In this document: in pieces, positions 8,608 through 17,402 of the stretch | Layout of the letters: each line of letters opens with the position of its first letter | Numbering within the stretch: position 1 is the stretch's first letter | Assembly: GCA_017446885.1 (NCBI GenBank) | Contig: JAFSOR010000017.1 | Span: 54,209-118,208 of the forward strand | Reading direction: 5' to 3' | Length of the DNA: 64,000 nucleotides | Source of the DNA: Spirochaetia bacterium | GTDB lineage: Bacteria > Spirochaetota > Spirochaetia > CADAEX01 | The notes under the pieces: model-generated | What the model was told of the DNA's origin: nothing | The model's database searches: none | Seen by the model: the letters and a program-made list of their open reading frames with translations, nothing else | Position numbers and translations under genes: made by a program

Positions 8608-8817
8608 TTACTGAATGCTGACTACCTTGTAGCCTTTATCCTCGACTGCCTTCTTGATTACTGCATTGTCCACATCGCCCGAAAGGGAGAGGATTGCAGT
8701 TCCCGCCTTGTGGCTTACCTCGGCAGAAGTCACGTTTCCCAAAGCTTCCAGAGTATTCTTTACATTTGCCTCGCAGTGTGGGCACATCATTCCTTCAATC
8801 TTTACTGTTTTTTTCAT
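8608..8817 (-). CDS. copZ: Possible separate CopZ copper chaperone from an internal start in copA
   Basis: The last 69 codons of copA form a stand-alone heavy-metal chaperone: MKKTVKIEGMMC at the start, a CPHC metal site and a full ferredoxin-like length. On the minus strand an AGGAG (8825-8829) precedes this internal ATG by 7 bases, the best ribosome binding site spacing in the region. The gene could therefore give both the fused ATPase and free CopZ. The fusion looks like a former separate copZ whose upstream stop was lost. Internal initiation is inferred, not shown. Confidence 0.5.
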   Translation of the reverse strand: MKKTVKIEGMMCPHCEANVKNTLEALGNVTSAEVSHKAGTAILSLSGDVDNAVIKKAVEDKGYKVVSIQ

Positions 8818-11178
8818 ATTTTTTCTCCTATTTATTTTCTCTTTATCCTGTCCCTTGGGTCTGAAAAGATTCAGCCGCAGGGCGTTCATGCAAACGGTAA
8901 AACTGGACAGGCTCATAGCAGCGGCCCCAATCATGGGGTTCATCTTCCAGCCTAAAAGCCCTGCTGCCAGAGGTATGCAGATAAGGTTGTAGAAGAATGC
9001 CCAGAACAGGTTCTCGTGGATATTCCGCAATGTCCTGCGGCTTAATTCCACAGCGGTGGCCACATCGGACAATGTGCTGTTAACCAGGACTATGTCGGCA
9101 CTGTCCACAGCCACATCTGCACCGGCTCCGATAGCTATTCCTATATCTGCCCGGGTCAGGGCCGGAGCATCATTTATCCCGTCTCCAACCATAGCCACTT
9201 TCCCATCTTCCTGAAGCTTCCTTATTGCTGCCTCTTTCCCATCCGGCAGCACCCCTGCAATCACATCGTCAACTCCAACCTGACTTCCGATAGCCTTTGC
9301 TGTCCCTGCGTTGTCGCCGGTCAGCATCACCACCTTGAGCCCCATATCCTGCATCCTCCGGATTGCCTCCGGGGAATCTGGTTTTATCACATCTGCCACA
9401 GCTATAATGCCCAGCAGCCTGCCTTCCTCCTCGAAGAACAGCGGCGTCTTGCCTACCTTGGCCAGCGCCTCCCCCGCCTGAGTCATCGTCTTGCCAGCCC
9501 ATGCGCTGTCCTGTGCTGCCAGCACATCCACCGGTGCCAGAGTGCTTATATAAGCGCCGCTGCCACCGTGGGCTTTCTTGCCATCAATCAGGGCAGTGAC
9601 GCCGGCACCCGACAGGGCGCTGAAACCCGATGTCGACGGCATCCCTGCTCCCTGGGAGAGCGCTTCGGCCACAATGGCCTTGGCCAGCGGGTGCTCGCTC
9701 TTTGCCTCCAGGGCGTAAGCCTTTTCAAGGAGCTCGCCCGAGGTCACACCCACGGCCGGGATTATATCTGTAACCCGAGGTTCGCCGCGTGTTATGGTGC
9801 CAGTTTTATCCAGTGCTACAACCTGCACCCGGCCGGCTGTCTCCAAGGCCTCGCTGGTCTTGAACAGGATGCCGTGCCTGGCTCCGATGCCGTTTCCCAC
9901 CATTATGGCTACAGGGGTAGCCAGTCCCAGGGCGCAGGGGCAGGAGATAACCAGTACCGATATTCCGCGCGCAAGCGCAAAGCTCCATGTTTCTCCTGCC
10001 AGTACCCAGCCTGCTGTGACAACGGCCGCAATTGCTATTACGGCCGGGACAAAAACGCCGGATACTTTGTCTGCAATCCGGGCTATTGGGGCCTTGGTTG
10101 CCGCTGCATCGGATACCATCTTTATTATCTGGCTGAGTGTGGTGTCTTCGCCCACACGTGTTGCCTGACACTTTATATAGCCCGACTGGTTTATAGTGGC
10201 TGCGCTTACGCGGCTGCCGGCGGTTTTGTCCGCAGGTATCGACTCGCCGGTCAGGGCAGCTTCGTTTACGGCACTCTCTCCTTCAAGCACTATGCCGTCC
10301 ACTGGAATGCTCATTCCAGGCCGCACCACAAAGATATCGTCTATCTTCACCTCTTCGATTCCGACCTCGACCTCAACGCCATCCTTTAAAAGCACTGCAG
10401 TCTTGGGCGACAGCCTCATAAGGCTCTTGAGCGCATTTGTGGTGCGCCCCTTGGACATGGCCTCAAGCATCTTGCCCACTGTTATAAGGGCTGGAATCAT
10501 GGCTGCCGACTCAAAGTAGAGCTGCTTGTGGTAGAGTTCTTGCAGGGTGCTGTTGGGGTTGCCGGCTGTGATAAGGCTGGTCATCTGGAACAGTACTGCC
10601 AGGCTCCACAGGAAGGAGACTGCCGAGCCCATGGCCACCAGGGTGTCCATATTTGGGGCACCGTGCACCAGAGAGCCGAAACCGCTGGTAAAGAACTTTC
10701 TGTTTATGCACATTACTATGAGGGCCAGGAACATCTGGATTATGGCCAGGGCTATGTAGTTATGGTGCAGGAAGCTTGGCAGCGGCAGGTGCAGCATATG
10801 GTGCCCCATGGTTATGTACATAAGTACCAGCAGGAAGAAGGCCGAAAGAATAAGCCTGCGTTTAAGCACAGGGGTCTCATGGTCGGACAGAGCATCCTCG
10901 TCTGAATTTATCGGGTCAGTTTTTGGGGTCACGTTTAAAAGGTCACGACTTGACCCTTTAACTTGTTTGCCTTCGGAGCTTCCCTTGGGCCTTGCTCCGT
11001 AGCCTGCTTTCTCCACCGCCTTGATTATGTCATCGGCAGAGGCAGTTCCCTCGACTCCCATGGAGTTGGTAAGAAGGCTTACAGCACAGCTTTCAACCCC
11101 CGGCACCTTGGAGACAGCTTTCTCCACCCTTGCCTGGCAGGCGGCGCAGCTCATCCCTGTAACAATATACTGTTCCAT
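8608..11178 (-). CDS. copA: Copper-translocating P1B-type ATPase with C-terminal CopZ-like domain
   Basis: A Cu+ export ATPase of 856 residues. In order: an N-terminal heavy-metal domain (GMSCAAC near residue 9), membrane helices from about residue 108, TGES (about 310), the CPC metal site (about 413), DKTGT phosphorylation site (about 457), SEHPLAKA, and the GDGINDAPAL hinge. A second complete heavy-metal domain (GMMCPHC) closes the protein, which is unusual. Linker residues 66-105 after the first domain are low-complexity and contain TGACC-type repeat words. ATG 11178 overlaps the nucleotidase stop (TGATG) and has AAGGA 7 bases upstream, so translation is coupled. Confidence 0.93.
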   Translation of the reverse strand: MEQYIVTGMSCAACQARVEKAVSKVPGVESCAVSLLTNSMGVEGTASADDIIKAVEKAGYGARPKGSSEGKQVKGSSRDLLNVTPKTDPINSDEDALSDHETPVLKRRLILSAFFLLVLMYITMGHHMLHLPLPSFLHHNYIALAIIQMFLALIVMCINRKFFTSGFGSLVHGAPNMDTLVAMGSAVSFLWSLAVLFQMTSLITAGNPNSTLQELYHKQLYFESAAMIPALITVGKMLEAMSKGRTTNALKSLMRLSPKTAVLLKDGVEVEVGIEEVKIDDIFVVRPGMSIPVDGIVLEGESAVNEAALTGESIPADKTAGSRVSAATINQSGYIKCQATRVGEDTTLSQIIKMVSDAAATKAPIARIADKVSGVFVPAVIAIAAVVTAGWVLAGETWSFALARGISVLVISCPCALGLATPVAIMVGNGIGARHGILFKTSEALETAGRVQVVALDKTGTITRGEPRVTDIIPAVGVTSGELLEKAYALEAKSEHPLAKAIVAEALSQGAGMPSTSGFSALSGAGVTALIDGKKAHGGSGAYISTLAPVDVLAAQDSAWAGKTMTQAGEALAKVGKTPLFFEEEGRLLGIIAVADVIKPDSPEAIRRMQDMGLKVVMLTGDNAGTAKAIGSQVGVDDVIAGVLPDGKEAAIRKLQEDGKVAMVGDGINDAPALTRADIGIAIGAGADVAVDSADIVLVNSTLSDVATAVELSRRTLRNIHENLFWAFFYNLICIPLAAGLLGWKMNPMIGAAAMSLSSFTVCMNALRLNLFRPKGQDKEKINRRKNMKKTVKIEGMMCPHCEANVKNTLEALGNVTSAEVSHKAGTAILSLSGDVDNAVIKKAVEDKGYKVVSIQ
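10907..10961 (-). repeat. Cluster of TGACC-type 12-bp words in the copA linker
   Basis: On the coding strand the words TGACCTTTTAAA (10945-10934) and TGACCCGATAAA (10918-10907) lie close together, with a further AGGGTCA and TGACCCC nearby. The same two exact 12-mers form a tandem array at 18484-18534. Here they encode the linker segment RDLLNVTPKTDPINSDED after the first metal-binding domain. Confidence 0.55.
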
Positions 11179-12785
11179 CACTTGATCCTTATTCTACCTT
11201 GCCCCTGCGGGTTTGAGTATTCGGCCGGGATTTTCCCAAGCTTCTCTATGTAGACAGCAATAGCGTCACGGTCAAAAATGGTATTGACTGGGAAGAATGA
11301 TATCCCTTCGAACCGGTGGCCGTCACCATGTTCCTGCAGCACATAGGAGAGGGAGGCGACAGAGTATTTCTTTTCAAGATCCAGAGGTTTGCCGTTCACC
11401 ATCACATTCTGTACCCGGTATGGGCCTGTCACTCCTGTGAAGAAAATATTCTCGTCGGTCTGGACCGAGGCAGGAATGGTTGTATCTACGGTAAAGGTGA
11501 GTCCGGACACCTGAAGGAAGCCCCCATAGTTATTCGGCAGCTTATTGGCTCCGAACTCAAGTTCGTCCAGAAGGGTCTGACCTGAAATTTCGCCAACACA
11601 CAGCATATTGCCAAATGGAAAAGATTTGAGCACTTCGGAATATGTCACAGTTCCTGCCGGGATGGTAGCCCTGAGTCCCCCGCCGTTTATCACAGCAATA
11701 TCGGTGCCATAGTAGCTTCTGATTGCATCGGTGGTAAAATCGCCCAAGTTGGTCTCGCCGTTCCGCACCAGCCAGCTGCCGGTATCTGTAGTGGCAACCA
11801 GCGGAAAATCCAAAGTTCCCAACGGCATGGCGAGGGCTTTGGTATATTCTTCTTTTATATCAGCTATGAATTGGGTTGTGGAAGCATCAGGGGATGGATG
11901 GGGTTTGTCTATAAGCTCAGCGGTTATAGTTCCTTTGGGGGTTATGGTTATTTTACCCAGATGGCTAAGTTTAGTCCCTGTCTGAATTATAGTAATATCT
12001 TTTCCCGCTTTGTCCTTTACTATGAGGCTTGGGGTGACCTCGTGGGAATGGCCGTCAATCAGGATATCAGCCCCCTGGATATTGGCAACCAGATTCATGG
12101 CATTCCACTTGTCGATTTTCCCATGTTCCCCCAGATGAGCCACCAGCACCACATAGTCAGCACCCTCTTTTTTTGCCTGGTCAATGGCGGTCTGGACATC
12201 GTCAAACATTGGTTTTCCATTATTCTCGCCACCGAAATCGTAGATAAAATTACCATCCTTATCCTTGAACGTAGAAGGGGTTGAAGTGATAAAGCTGTCG
12301 GGGGTTGCTACTCCTACATAAGCTACTTTCTTTTTGCCGCAGGAGATGATTTTATAGGGTGGTAAGACAAGTCTGCCGGTGGGAGAGTGGCGGAAGTTTG
12401 CAGCTATATAACCACAGTTCAGCTCCTTTGAAAACTGCATGAACTGCTCCATGCCGTAGTCGAACTCGTGGTTTCCAGGGACAGCCACATCGTATCCTAT
12501 CTTGTTCATGATTGCGATTATATTGATTCCCTTGGAGATAGTTCCTATGACATCGCCCTGCACTGCATCGCCTGCATCTACCAGGGTCACATATGGGGTT
12601 GCGGCTTTGGCTTCGGCCTTATATGCAGCCACTCCGGCATAGCCTATGCCATCTTCCACTCCACAGTGGACATCGTTGGTGAACAGTATGACAATATCAT
12701 GTTTCTGCTCAGGAGCATTGGCCCGGGCAAAGGTGCTGCTCAGTACAGAGACAGCCAGCAGAAGGGTGAGTAGAAGCTTTTTCAT
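11178..12785 (-). CDS. Secreted 5'-nucleotidase/metallophosphatase (UshA-like)
   Basis: A two-domain calcineurin-type enzyme. The start at ATG 12785 gives a standard signal peptide (MKKLLLTLLLAVSVL, cleavage near Ala-Arg-Ala). The metallophosphatase domain has FTNDVHCG, VDAGDAVQGD, GNHEFDYG and DGHSHE metal ligands; the C-terminal 5'-nucleotidase domain starts near residue 330 and has NGGGLRATIPAG and the FPFGN region. It should hydrolyse nucleotides or related phosphoesters in the periplasm. The copper ATPase starts within its stop codon, so the two form one transcription unit. Confidence 0.9.
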   Translation of the reverse strand: MKKLLLTLLLAVSVLSSTFARANAPEQKHDIVILFTNDVHCGVEDGIGYAGVAAYKAEAKAATPYVTLVDAGDAVQGDVIGTISKGINIIAIMNKIGYDVAVPGNHEFDYGMEQFMQFSKELNCGYIAANFRHSPTGRLVLPPYKIISCGKKKVAYVGVATPDSFITSTPSTFKDKDGNFIYDFGGENNGKPMFDDVQTAIDQAKKEGADYVVLVAHLGEHGKIDKWNAMNLVANIQGADILIDGHSHEVTPSLIVKDKAGKDITIIQTGTKLSHLGKITITPKGTITAELIDKPHPSPDASTTQFIADIKEEYTKALAMPLGTLDFPLVATTDTGSWLVRNGETNLGDFTTDAIRSYYGTDIAVINGGGLRATIPAGTVTYSEVLKSFPFGNMLCVGEISGQTLLDELEFGANKLPNNYGGFLQVSGLTFTVDTTIPASVQTDENIFFTGVTGPYRVQNVMVNGKPLDLEKKYSVASLSYVLQEHGDGHRFEGISFFPVNTIFDRDAIAVYIEKLGKIPAEYSNPQGQGRIRIK

Positions 12786-12840
12786 ATTTTTTAATATAAT
12801 AAAAAAGAGAAAATTTTTCCAGTTATAGACTGATTTGATC

Positions 12841-12929
12841 AAAACTCCCTTGAAAAAGTGTATACTTGGCAGAAAAACTCCCTTGAAAAAGTGTATAAAA
12901 GGCTTGAAAACTCCCTTGAAAAAGTGTAT
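12841..12929. repeat. Three 23-bp direct repeats with exact 33-bp period
   Basis: Identical copies of a 23-mer containing CTCCCTTGAAAAAGTGTAT start at 12841, 12874 and 12907, separated by unrelated 10 bp spacers. They lie in the 229 bp gap between the divergent nucleotidase/copA unit and the restriction-modification genes. A 33 bp period is about three helical turns, so bound proteins would sit on one face. Operator sites or a leftover insertion-sequence end with repeated binding sites are both possible. There is no sign of a CRISPR array, as the spacers are only 10 bp. Confidence 0.85.
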
Positions 12930-13014
12930 GCCAATTATTTATTCCCCAAAATAATATTTCCAAAATTAATTAAAAAAACTTTCTAAAAATGATAAAATAT
13001 ATTATAGTTTATAT

Positions 13015-14487
13015 ATGATTGCTGTTTCAGAGCTTCTTGAAAAAGAGCGCGTATCTCATGCTTTCACAACTTCAGTATCTCATAAGGAAAAGTATGGCCA
13101 GTATTTTACTCCATATCCAATTGCCCGTTTTATGTCCTCTCTTTTTCCTGTAACGGATAAAAAGATTAAGTTGTTAGACCCTGGTGCAGGAATTGGTATT
13201 TTATCTTGCTCGTTTATGGAGCGTATTATAAAGGAAAAATGGAACACTCCAGATATTCATATTTCTGCATATGATATTGATTCCAGTGTTTATCCTGAAT
13301 TGAAAGAGAATCTTGCAATTGCAAGTTCTGCATTTAAGAATTCAGACTATGAGATTTTTTCTGAAGATTTTCTTGAAAAAACTTCGTTTGAATATAGTTG
13401 GAAAACAAATGAGACATATACTCATGTCATAATGAATCCACCATATAAAAAAATACTTACAAATTCAAAAGAACGACAGTTAACTCGGATTTTTGGGCTA
13501 GAGACGGTAAATTTATATTCTGCATTTATGGGGGCGGCAATTTCACTGACTGAGGATAATGGTTATATTGTTGCAATTGTTCCCCGGAGTTTTTGCAATG
13601 GGCTATATTATAAACCGTTTCGAGATTTTATTTTAACGAACTGTTCTATCAAACATATTCATCTTTTCGAATCACGGGATAAAGCATTCAAAGAAGAGGC
13701 TGTTCTGCAAGAGAATATCATTATCATGTTGCAAAAAAATACAAAACAGGAAGATGTACGGATTTCATATTGTAATGATGATTCTTTTGAAGGGCTGATT
13801 GAGTTTACAGTTCCGTTTAATCAAATTTTATATGACGATGATAAAGAAAAATATTTTAATATCCCAACAAAAAAGCAAGTTGATAAAGAAAAAGTAATTA
13901 ATTATTCCAATTTAAAAGACTTAAATATAAATGTTTCAACAGGACCCATAGTTGACTTCAGGATAAAACATCTTTTACTTAAAGATTTTACTGATAATTC
14001 TTATCCGCTTGTTTACTCGGTACATTTCAAGAATTATCGTTTTGTATGGCCACAAGAAACAAAAAAGCCCAATGCAATTATGAGTTCTGACGAAGTAAAA
14101 AAACAATTGTTTCCCAAAGGTTATTATGTTCTTGTAAAGCGGTTTTCTACAAAAGAAGAAAAAAAGCGGGTTGTTGCCTTCCTTATAACGCCAGGCGACT
14201 TTGCAAACGACCAAATTGCATTTGAAAATCATTTAAATGTATTTCATTCTGATAAAACCGGGCTAAAAAGAAATATTGCTTATGGTTTAATTTGCTGGTT
14301 AAATTCCACTTATATTGACGAGAAATTTCGATTATTCAGCGGACATACACAGGTAAATGCAACAGACTTAAGGAATTTGCCCTATCCCAACTTTGAAAAG
14401 CTTGAACAGATAGGGGAAAAAATGCAAAAAGAGAAGATTTGGGAGCAACAATTGTTTGATAGTCTGGTAAAGGAGATTATCCAATGA
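13015..14487 (+). CDS. Adenine-N6 DNA methyltransferase (PstI/BsuBI-type modification enzyme)
   Basis: The S-adenosylmethionine motif is DPGAGIGILS near residue 62 and the catalytic motif is NPPY near residue 141, the pattern of gamma-class N6-adenine methyltransferases. The 490 residues include a C-terminal target-recognition region. The restriction gene starts inside its stop codon (ATGA). By homology of the partner, the site is expected to be CTGCAG. The gene is visibly more AT-rich than its neighbours and has no clear ribosome binding site before ATG 13015, both consistent with recent transfer. Confidence 0.88.
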   Translation: MIAVSELLEKERVSHAFTTSVSHKEKYGQYFTPYPIARFMSSLFPVTDKKIKLLDPGAGIGILSCSFMERIIKEKWNTPDIHISAYDIDSSVYPELKENLAIASSAFKNSDYEIFSEDFLEKTSFEYSWKTNETYTHVIMNPPYKKILTNSKERQLTRIFGLETVNLYSAFMGAAISLTEDNGYIVAIVPRSFCNGLYYKPFRDFILTNCSIKHIHLFESRDKAFKEEAVLQENIIIMLQKNTKQEDVRISYCNDDSFEGLIEFTVPFNQILYDDDKEKYFNIPTKKQVDKEKVINYSNLKDLNINVSTGPIVDFRIKHLLLKDFTDNSYPLVYSVHFKNYRFVWPQETKKPNAIMSSDEVKKQLFPKGYYVLVKRFSTKEEKKRVVAFLITPGDFANDQIAFENHLNVFHSDKTGLKRNIAYGLICWLNSTYIDEKFRLFSGHTQVNATDLRNLPYPNFEKLEQIGEKMQKEKIWEQQLFDSLVKEIIQ

Positions 14488-15443
14488 AAAGAGCAGAGCA
14501 GATAAGACAAAAAATAGATGAAGCTATTGACATACTTAAAAAGTTTGGGATGCCTTCTGCCCAGCAAAATGAACGTACAGCATATTGTTTACTTGCTCTT
14601 GTAAATGTCACTCCTGAGAAGTCTTGGAAGAATGCAGAAAACCCTCTTGTTGGCATTACTCCGATGATGACCTTTGCAAAAGATTATTATGACAAAGATT
14701 ATGCACCAAATACACGGGAAACATTCCGAAGATTCAGTACTCATCAAATGGTTCAAGCTGGAATTGTTTTATATAATCCAGATAAGCCAGATAGGGCGGT
14801 TAATAGCCCCAATGCAGTATACCAGATTTCTCCTGCTGCATTAGAAGTTATAAAAGCATATAAAACAAAAAATTATGATTCTCTTCTTGCTGTATTTATT
14901 CAGAATCAAACCACTCTTTCAGCCCAATATGCACATGAGAGAAAGATGAATATGGTTTCTGTTAAAATTAAAGATAATCATAGTATCCAAATATCTCCAG
15001 GAAAACATAGTGAACTTATTCGTGATATTATAGAGCAAATGGCTCCAAGATTCTTGCCCAACAGTGTTCTTGTTTATGTTGGAGATACGGGAGATAAATG
15101 GGGTTACTATGACCAGGAGCTGGCTGGGAATTTGTTGTTTAAAGTCCAGCAGCATGGGAAAATGCCAGACGTAATTCTCTATATCAAAGAGAAGAATTGG
15201 CTTGTTCTTGTTGAGTCAGTTACTTCTCATGGGCCTGTCGATAGTAAACGATATATTGAGTTAGAAAATCTGTTTAGAAATATATTTGCCGAAAAAGTTT
15301 ATATCTCCGCTTTCCCAAATAAAAAGACTTTTATTCATTATGCTCAAGATATTGCCTGGGAAACAGAAGCTTGGATTGCTGATAATCCAACTCATATGAT
15401 TCATTTTAACGGTGAGAAGTTTTTGGGGCCTTATAAAAAATAA
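14484..15443 (+). CDS. Type II restriction endonuclease, BsuBI/PstI family
   Basis: The 319 residues match the PstI/BsuBI group: an N-terminal helical DNA-binding part, an FRRFSTHQ motif, and a C-terminal nuclease domain with VYVGDTGDKWGYYD and the catalytic pair PDVILY / LVLVESVTSHGP, in which Asp and Glu are the metal ligands. It should cut CTGCAG; such sites occur in this window, for example at 5695-5700, 6208-6213 and 17972-17977, and would need methylation by the partner. ATG 14484 overlaps the methylase stop. The stop directly abuts the stop of the convergent metallophosphoesterase. Confidence 0.88.
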   Translation: MKRAEQIRQKIDEAIDILKKFGMPSAQQNERTAYCLLALVNVTPEKSWKNAENPLVGITPMMTFAKDYYDKDYAPNTRETFRRFSTHQMVQAGIVLYNPDKPDRAVNSPNAVYQISPAALEVIKAYKTKNYDSLLAVFIQNQTTLSAQYAHERKMNMVSVKIKDNHSIQISPGKHSELIRDIIEQMAPRFLPNSVLVYVGDTGDKWGYYDQELAGNLLFKVQQHGKMPDVILYIKEKNWLVLVESVTSHGPVDSKRYIELENLFRNIFAEKVYISAFPNKKTFIHYAQDIAWETEAWIADNPTHMIHFNGEKFLGPYKK

Positions 15444-16202
15444 TCACATCTCCACCCATTGGTACTCTGCTTCGGTGTCGAAATGGAAGATGGTGTCATG
15501 CTCGGGGGAGTCTACGATAATCAGCCTATTGCCGTTCCTGGTAAGGAAGCATGGGTTGGGGCGGATTTCGGTATGCCCTACCACCTGGCCTTTGTATTTG
15601 CCGTTCTCGGTCCACATGTCAGAAAGCAGGCTGTTTGGACGCACCCAGGTGGGCGGGCTGTAGGGGCTTTCCCCATAGGAGTTTGTGCAATAAGGGCCGA
15701 AATCGAAAATTTTCAGATATCCAGCATGGAAGATACTGTTGATGCGCTCCAGGATACTCAAGTCATTCCAGCCAGTGATTGAGTAGGGTTCTGGCATATC
15801 CGTGTCTTTGTTAATGCCATAAATCGAGAGCCATGTCTTGGTGATTCCTGCGTGGGAGAAAAGCCAGCCGTCATACTCTGTGGCCATATCAAACAGTTCT
15901 ATATTGTGCCGGATTATGCGGCGTATGTCGGCTTCGTAATCCCACTGATGCCCTGACACATAAGGGTCTGAGAGGTAGGCCAGGTCGTGGTTTCCCATAA
16001 GCACAGTCACCCTGTCAGGGTTATCCCTCCTGAAGCCGAGGATAGCCTGCAGGTTCTCCATCTGGTCGGGCTGCCTGTTATCCCAGGAATCCACATAGTC
16101 ACCGACAAAGACAATATGGTCTGAAGATGCTGCCTCGGGTGTAATTACCGCCTTTTCCCAATGATGAGTCCCATGTACATCTGGTATGACTGTGATCTTC
16201 AT
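15444..16202 (-). CDS. Calcineurin-type metallophosphoesterase
   Basis: A 252-residue cytoplasmic phosphoesterase with the family metal-ligand blocks: DVHG near residue 8, GDYVDSW near 33, GNHD near 69, and a later FSHAG. ATG 16202 (MKITVIPDVHG) is the natural start. It resembles PrpE/PPP-type phosphatases, but the substrate is unknown. It marks the return to the GC level of the flanking chromosome after the restriction-modification island. Confidence 0.8.
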   Translation of the reverse strand: MKITVIPDVHGTHHWEKAVITPEAASSDHIVFVGDYVDSWDNRQPDQMENLQAILGFRRDNPDRVTVLMGNHDLAYLSDPYVSGHQWDYEADIRRIIRHNIELFDMATEYDGWLFSHAGITKTWLSIYGINKDTDMPEPYSITGWNDLSILERINSIFHAGYLKIFDFGPYCTNSYGESPYSPPTWVRPNSLLSDMWTENGKYKGQVVGHTEIRPNPCFLTRNGNRLIIVDSPEHDTIFHFDTEAEYQWVEM

Positions 16203-16262
16203 AAGCAAATTATATCATGCTTTCTGCTTGTCGGATATAAGTTTACAGTTTATACTTCTGAT

Positions 16263-17390
16263 ATGGCAGATATTATCAAAGAATCAGAAAACCGCGACAA
16301 AGTTATAGTCCGGACAAGTATTGTAGGTATTGTGGCAAACATATTCCTTGCTGCGTTCAAGGCTGTGGTTGGAATCTTCTCTCACTCCATCGCTGTAGTG
16401 CTGGATGCGGTGAACAACCTGTCGGATGCTCTTTCTTCCGTCATCACAATAGCAGGAACCAAGCTGGCAGGCAAGCTGCCTGATAAGAAGCATCCTCTGG
16501 GGTATGGCCGGATCGAATATTTAAGCGCCATGATTGTGGCTGCTATTGTCCTCTATGCAGGTATCACATCCTTGGTAGAATCGGTTAAAAAGATTATCCA
16601 CCCTGAGAAGGCTGATTATTCTGCGGTTGCCCTGATAATCATAGCATCTGCTGTGGTGGTCAAGCTGATTCTTGGCCGGTATGTGAAATCTCAGGGAGAG
16701 AAGGTCAATTCCAGCGCTCTGGTAGCCTCTGGTGCCGATGCCTCCTTTGATGCCATCCTTTCGGCCTCTGTCCTTGCCTCTGCCATCATCTTCCTGGTGT
16801 TCGGAATTTCTCTGGAGGCATATGTGGGTGCCCTGATATCATTCTTCATAATCAAGGCCGGCTACGAGATGATGACCGAGACTCTGGACGATATTCTGGG
16901 ACAGCGTGCTGACAGCGAGACAAGTACCCAGGTCAAGAAGCTTCTGGTGGAGGAGCCAGAGGTTCGCGGTGCCTTTGACCTGATAATCAACAATTATGGT
17001 CCAAATAAAAATTATGCTTCTGTCCATCTTGAGCTGCCCGATACTATGACTGTGGATCAGGTTGATGAGCTGACCCGCCGGGTTCAGGTCAAGGTGTATA
17101 AGGAGACTGGAATAATTCTGACCGGTGTAGGTGTTTATTCCTTCAATACAAAGGATGATGAGGCATCAAAAATCCGCAATGAGGTGTTCGAGATGGTCAT
17201 GTCCCACGACTGGGCTCTGCAGTTCCATGGATTCTATGTGGATACCAAGGCCAAGACCATGCGGTTCGATGTGGTTATGAGTTTCGATATTGCCCCGAAG
17301 GAAGGACTTGCAATCCTGTATGAGAAGGTGGGTAAGCTCTATCCTGATTATGCAGTCCAGATTGTTCCAGATGTGGATGTATCGGACTGA
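16263..17390 (+). CDS. Cation diffusion facilitator transporter
   Basis: A 375-residue CDF-family metal/proton antiporter. Starting at ATG 16263 the protein opens with a soluble stretch, then six membrane helices. HSIAVVLDAVNNLSDA holds the first metal-site Asp residues, with KKHPLGYGRIEYL after helix 2 and SGADASFDA in helix 5. The C-terminal cytoplasmic domain is longer than in short CDF proteins and ends in a second ferredoxin-like part. Likely substrates are Zn, Fe or Mn; the sequence does not settle which. Bcp follows after 12 bp and may be cotranscribed. Confidence 0.88.
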   Translation: MADIIKESENRDKVIVRTSIVGIVANIFLAAFKAVVGIFSHSIAVVLDAVNNLSDALSSVITIAGTKLAGKLPDKKHPLGYGRIEYLSAMIVAAIVLYAGITSLVESVKKIIHPEKADYSAVALIIIASAVVVKLILGRYVKSQGEKVNSSALVASGADASFDAILSASVLASAIIFLVFGISLEAYVGALISFFIIKAGYEMMTETLDDILGQRADSETSTQVKKLLVEEPEVRGAFDLIINNYGPNKNYASVHLELPDTMTVDQVDELTRRVQVKVYKETGIILTGVGVYSFNTKDDEASKIRNEVFEMVMSHDWALQFHGFYVDTKAKTMRFDVVMSFDIAPKEGLAILYEKVGKLYPDYAVQIVPDVDVSD

Positions 17391-17402
17391 AAGGAGATAA
17401 TT

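Noticed and set aside
9568..10389. 273-codon frame opposite copA
   Set aside because: It is the antisense shadow of the copper ATPase; no family features and no ribosome binding site.
12841..12929. CRISPR array
   Set aside because: Only three 23 bp repeats with 10 bp spacers, and no cas genes nearby; spacing fits operators or an element end better.
16161..16262. Upstream extension of the cation efflux protein
   Set aside because: It overlaps the divergent metallophosphoesterase start and adds residues not seen in the family; ATG 16263 is the natural start.
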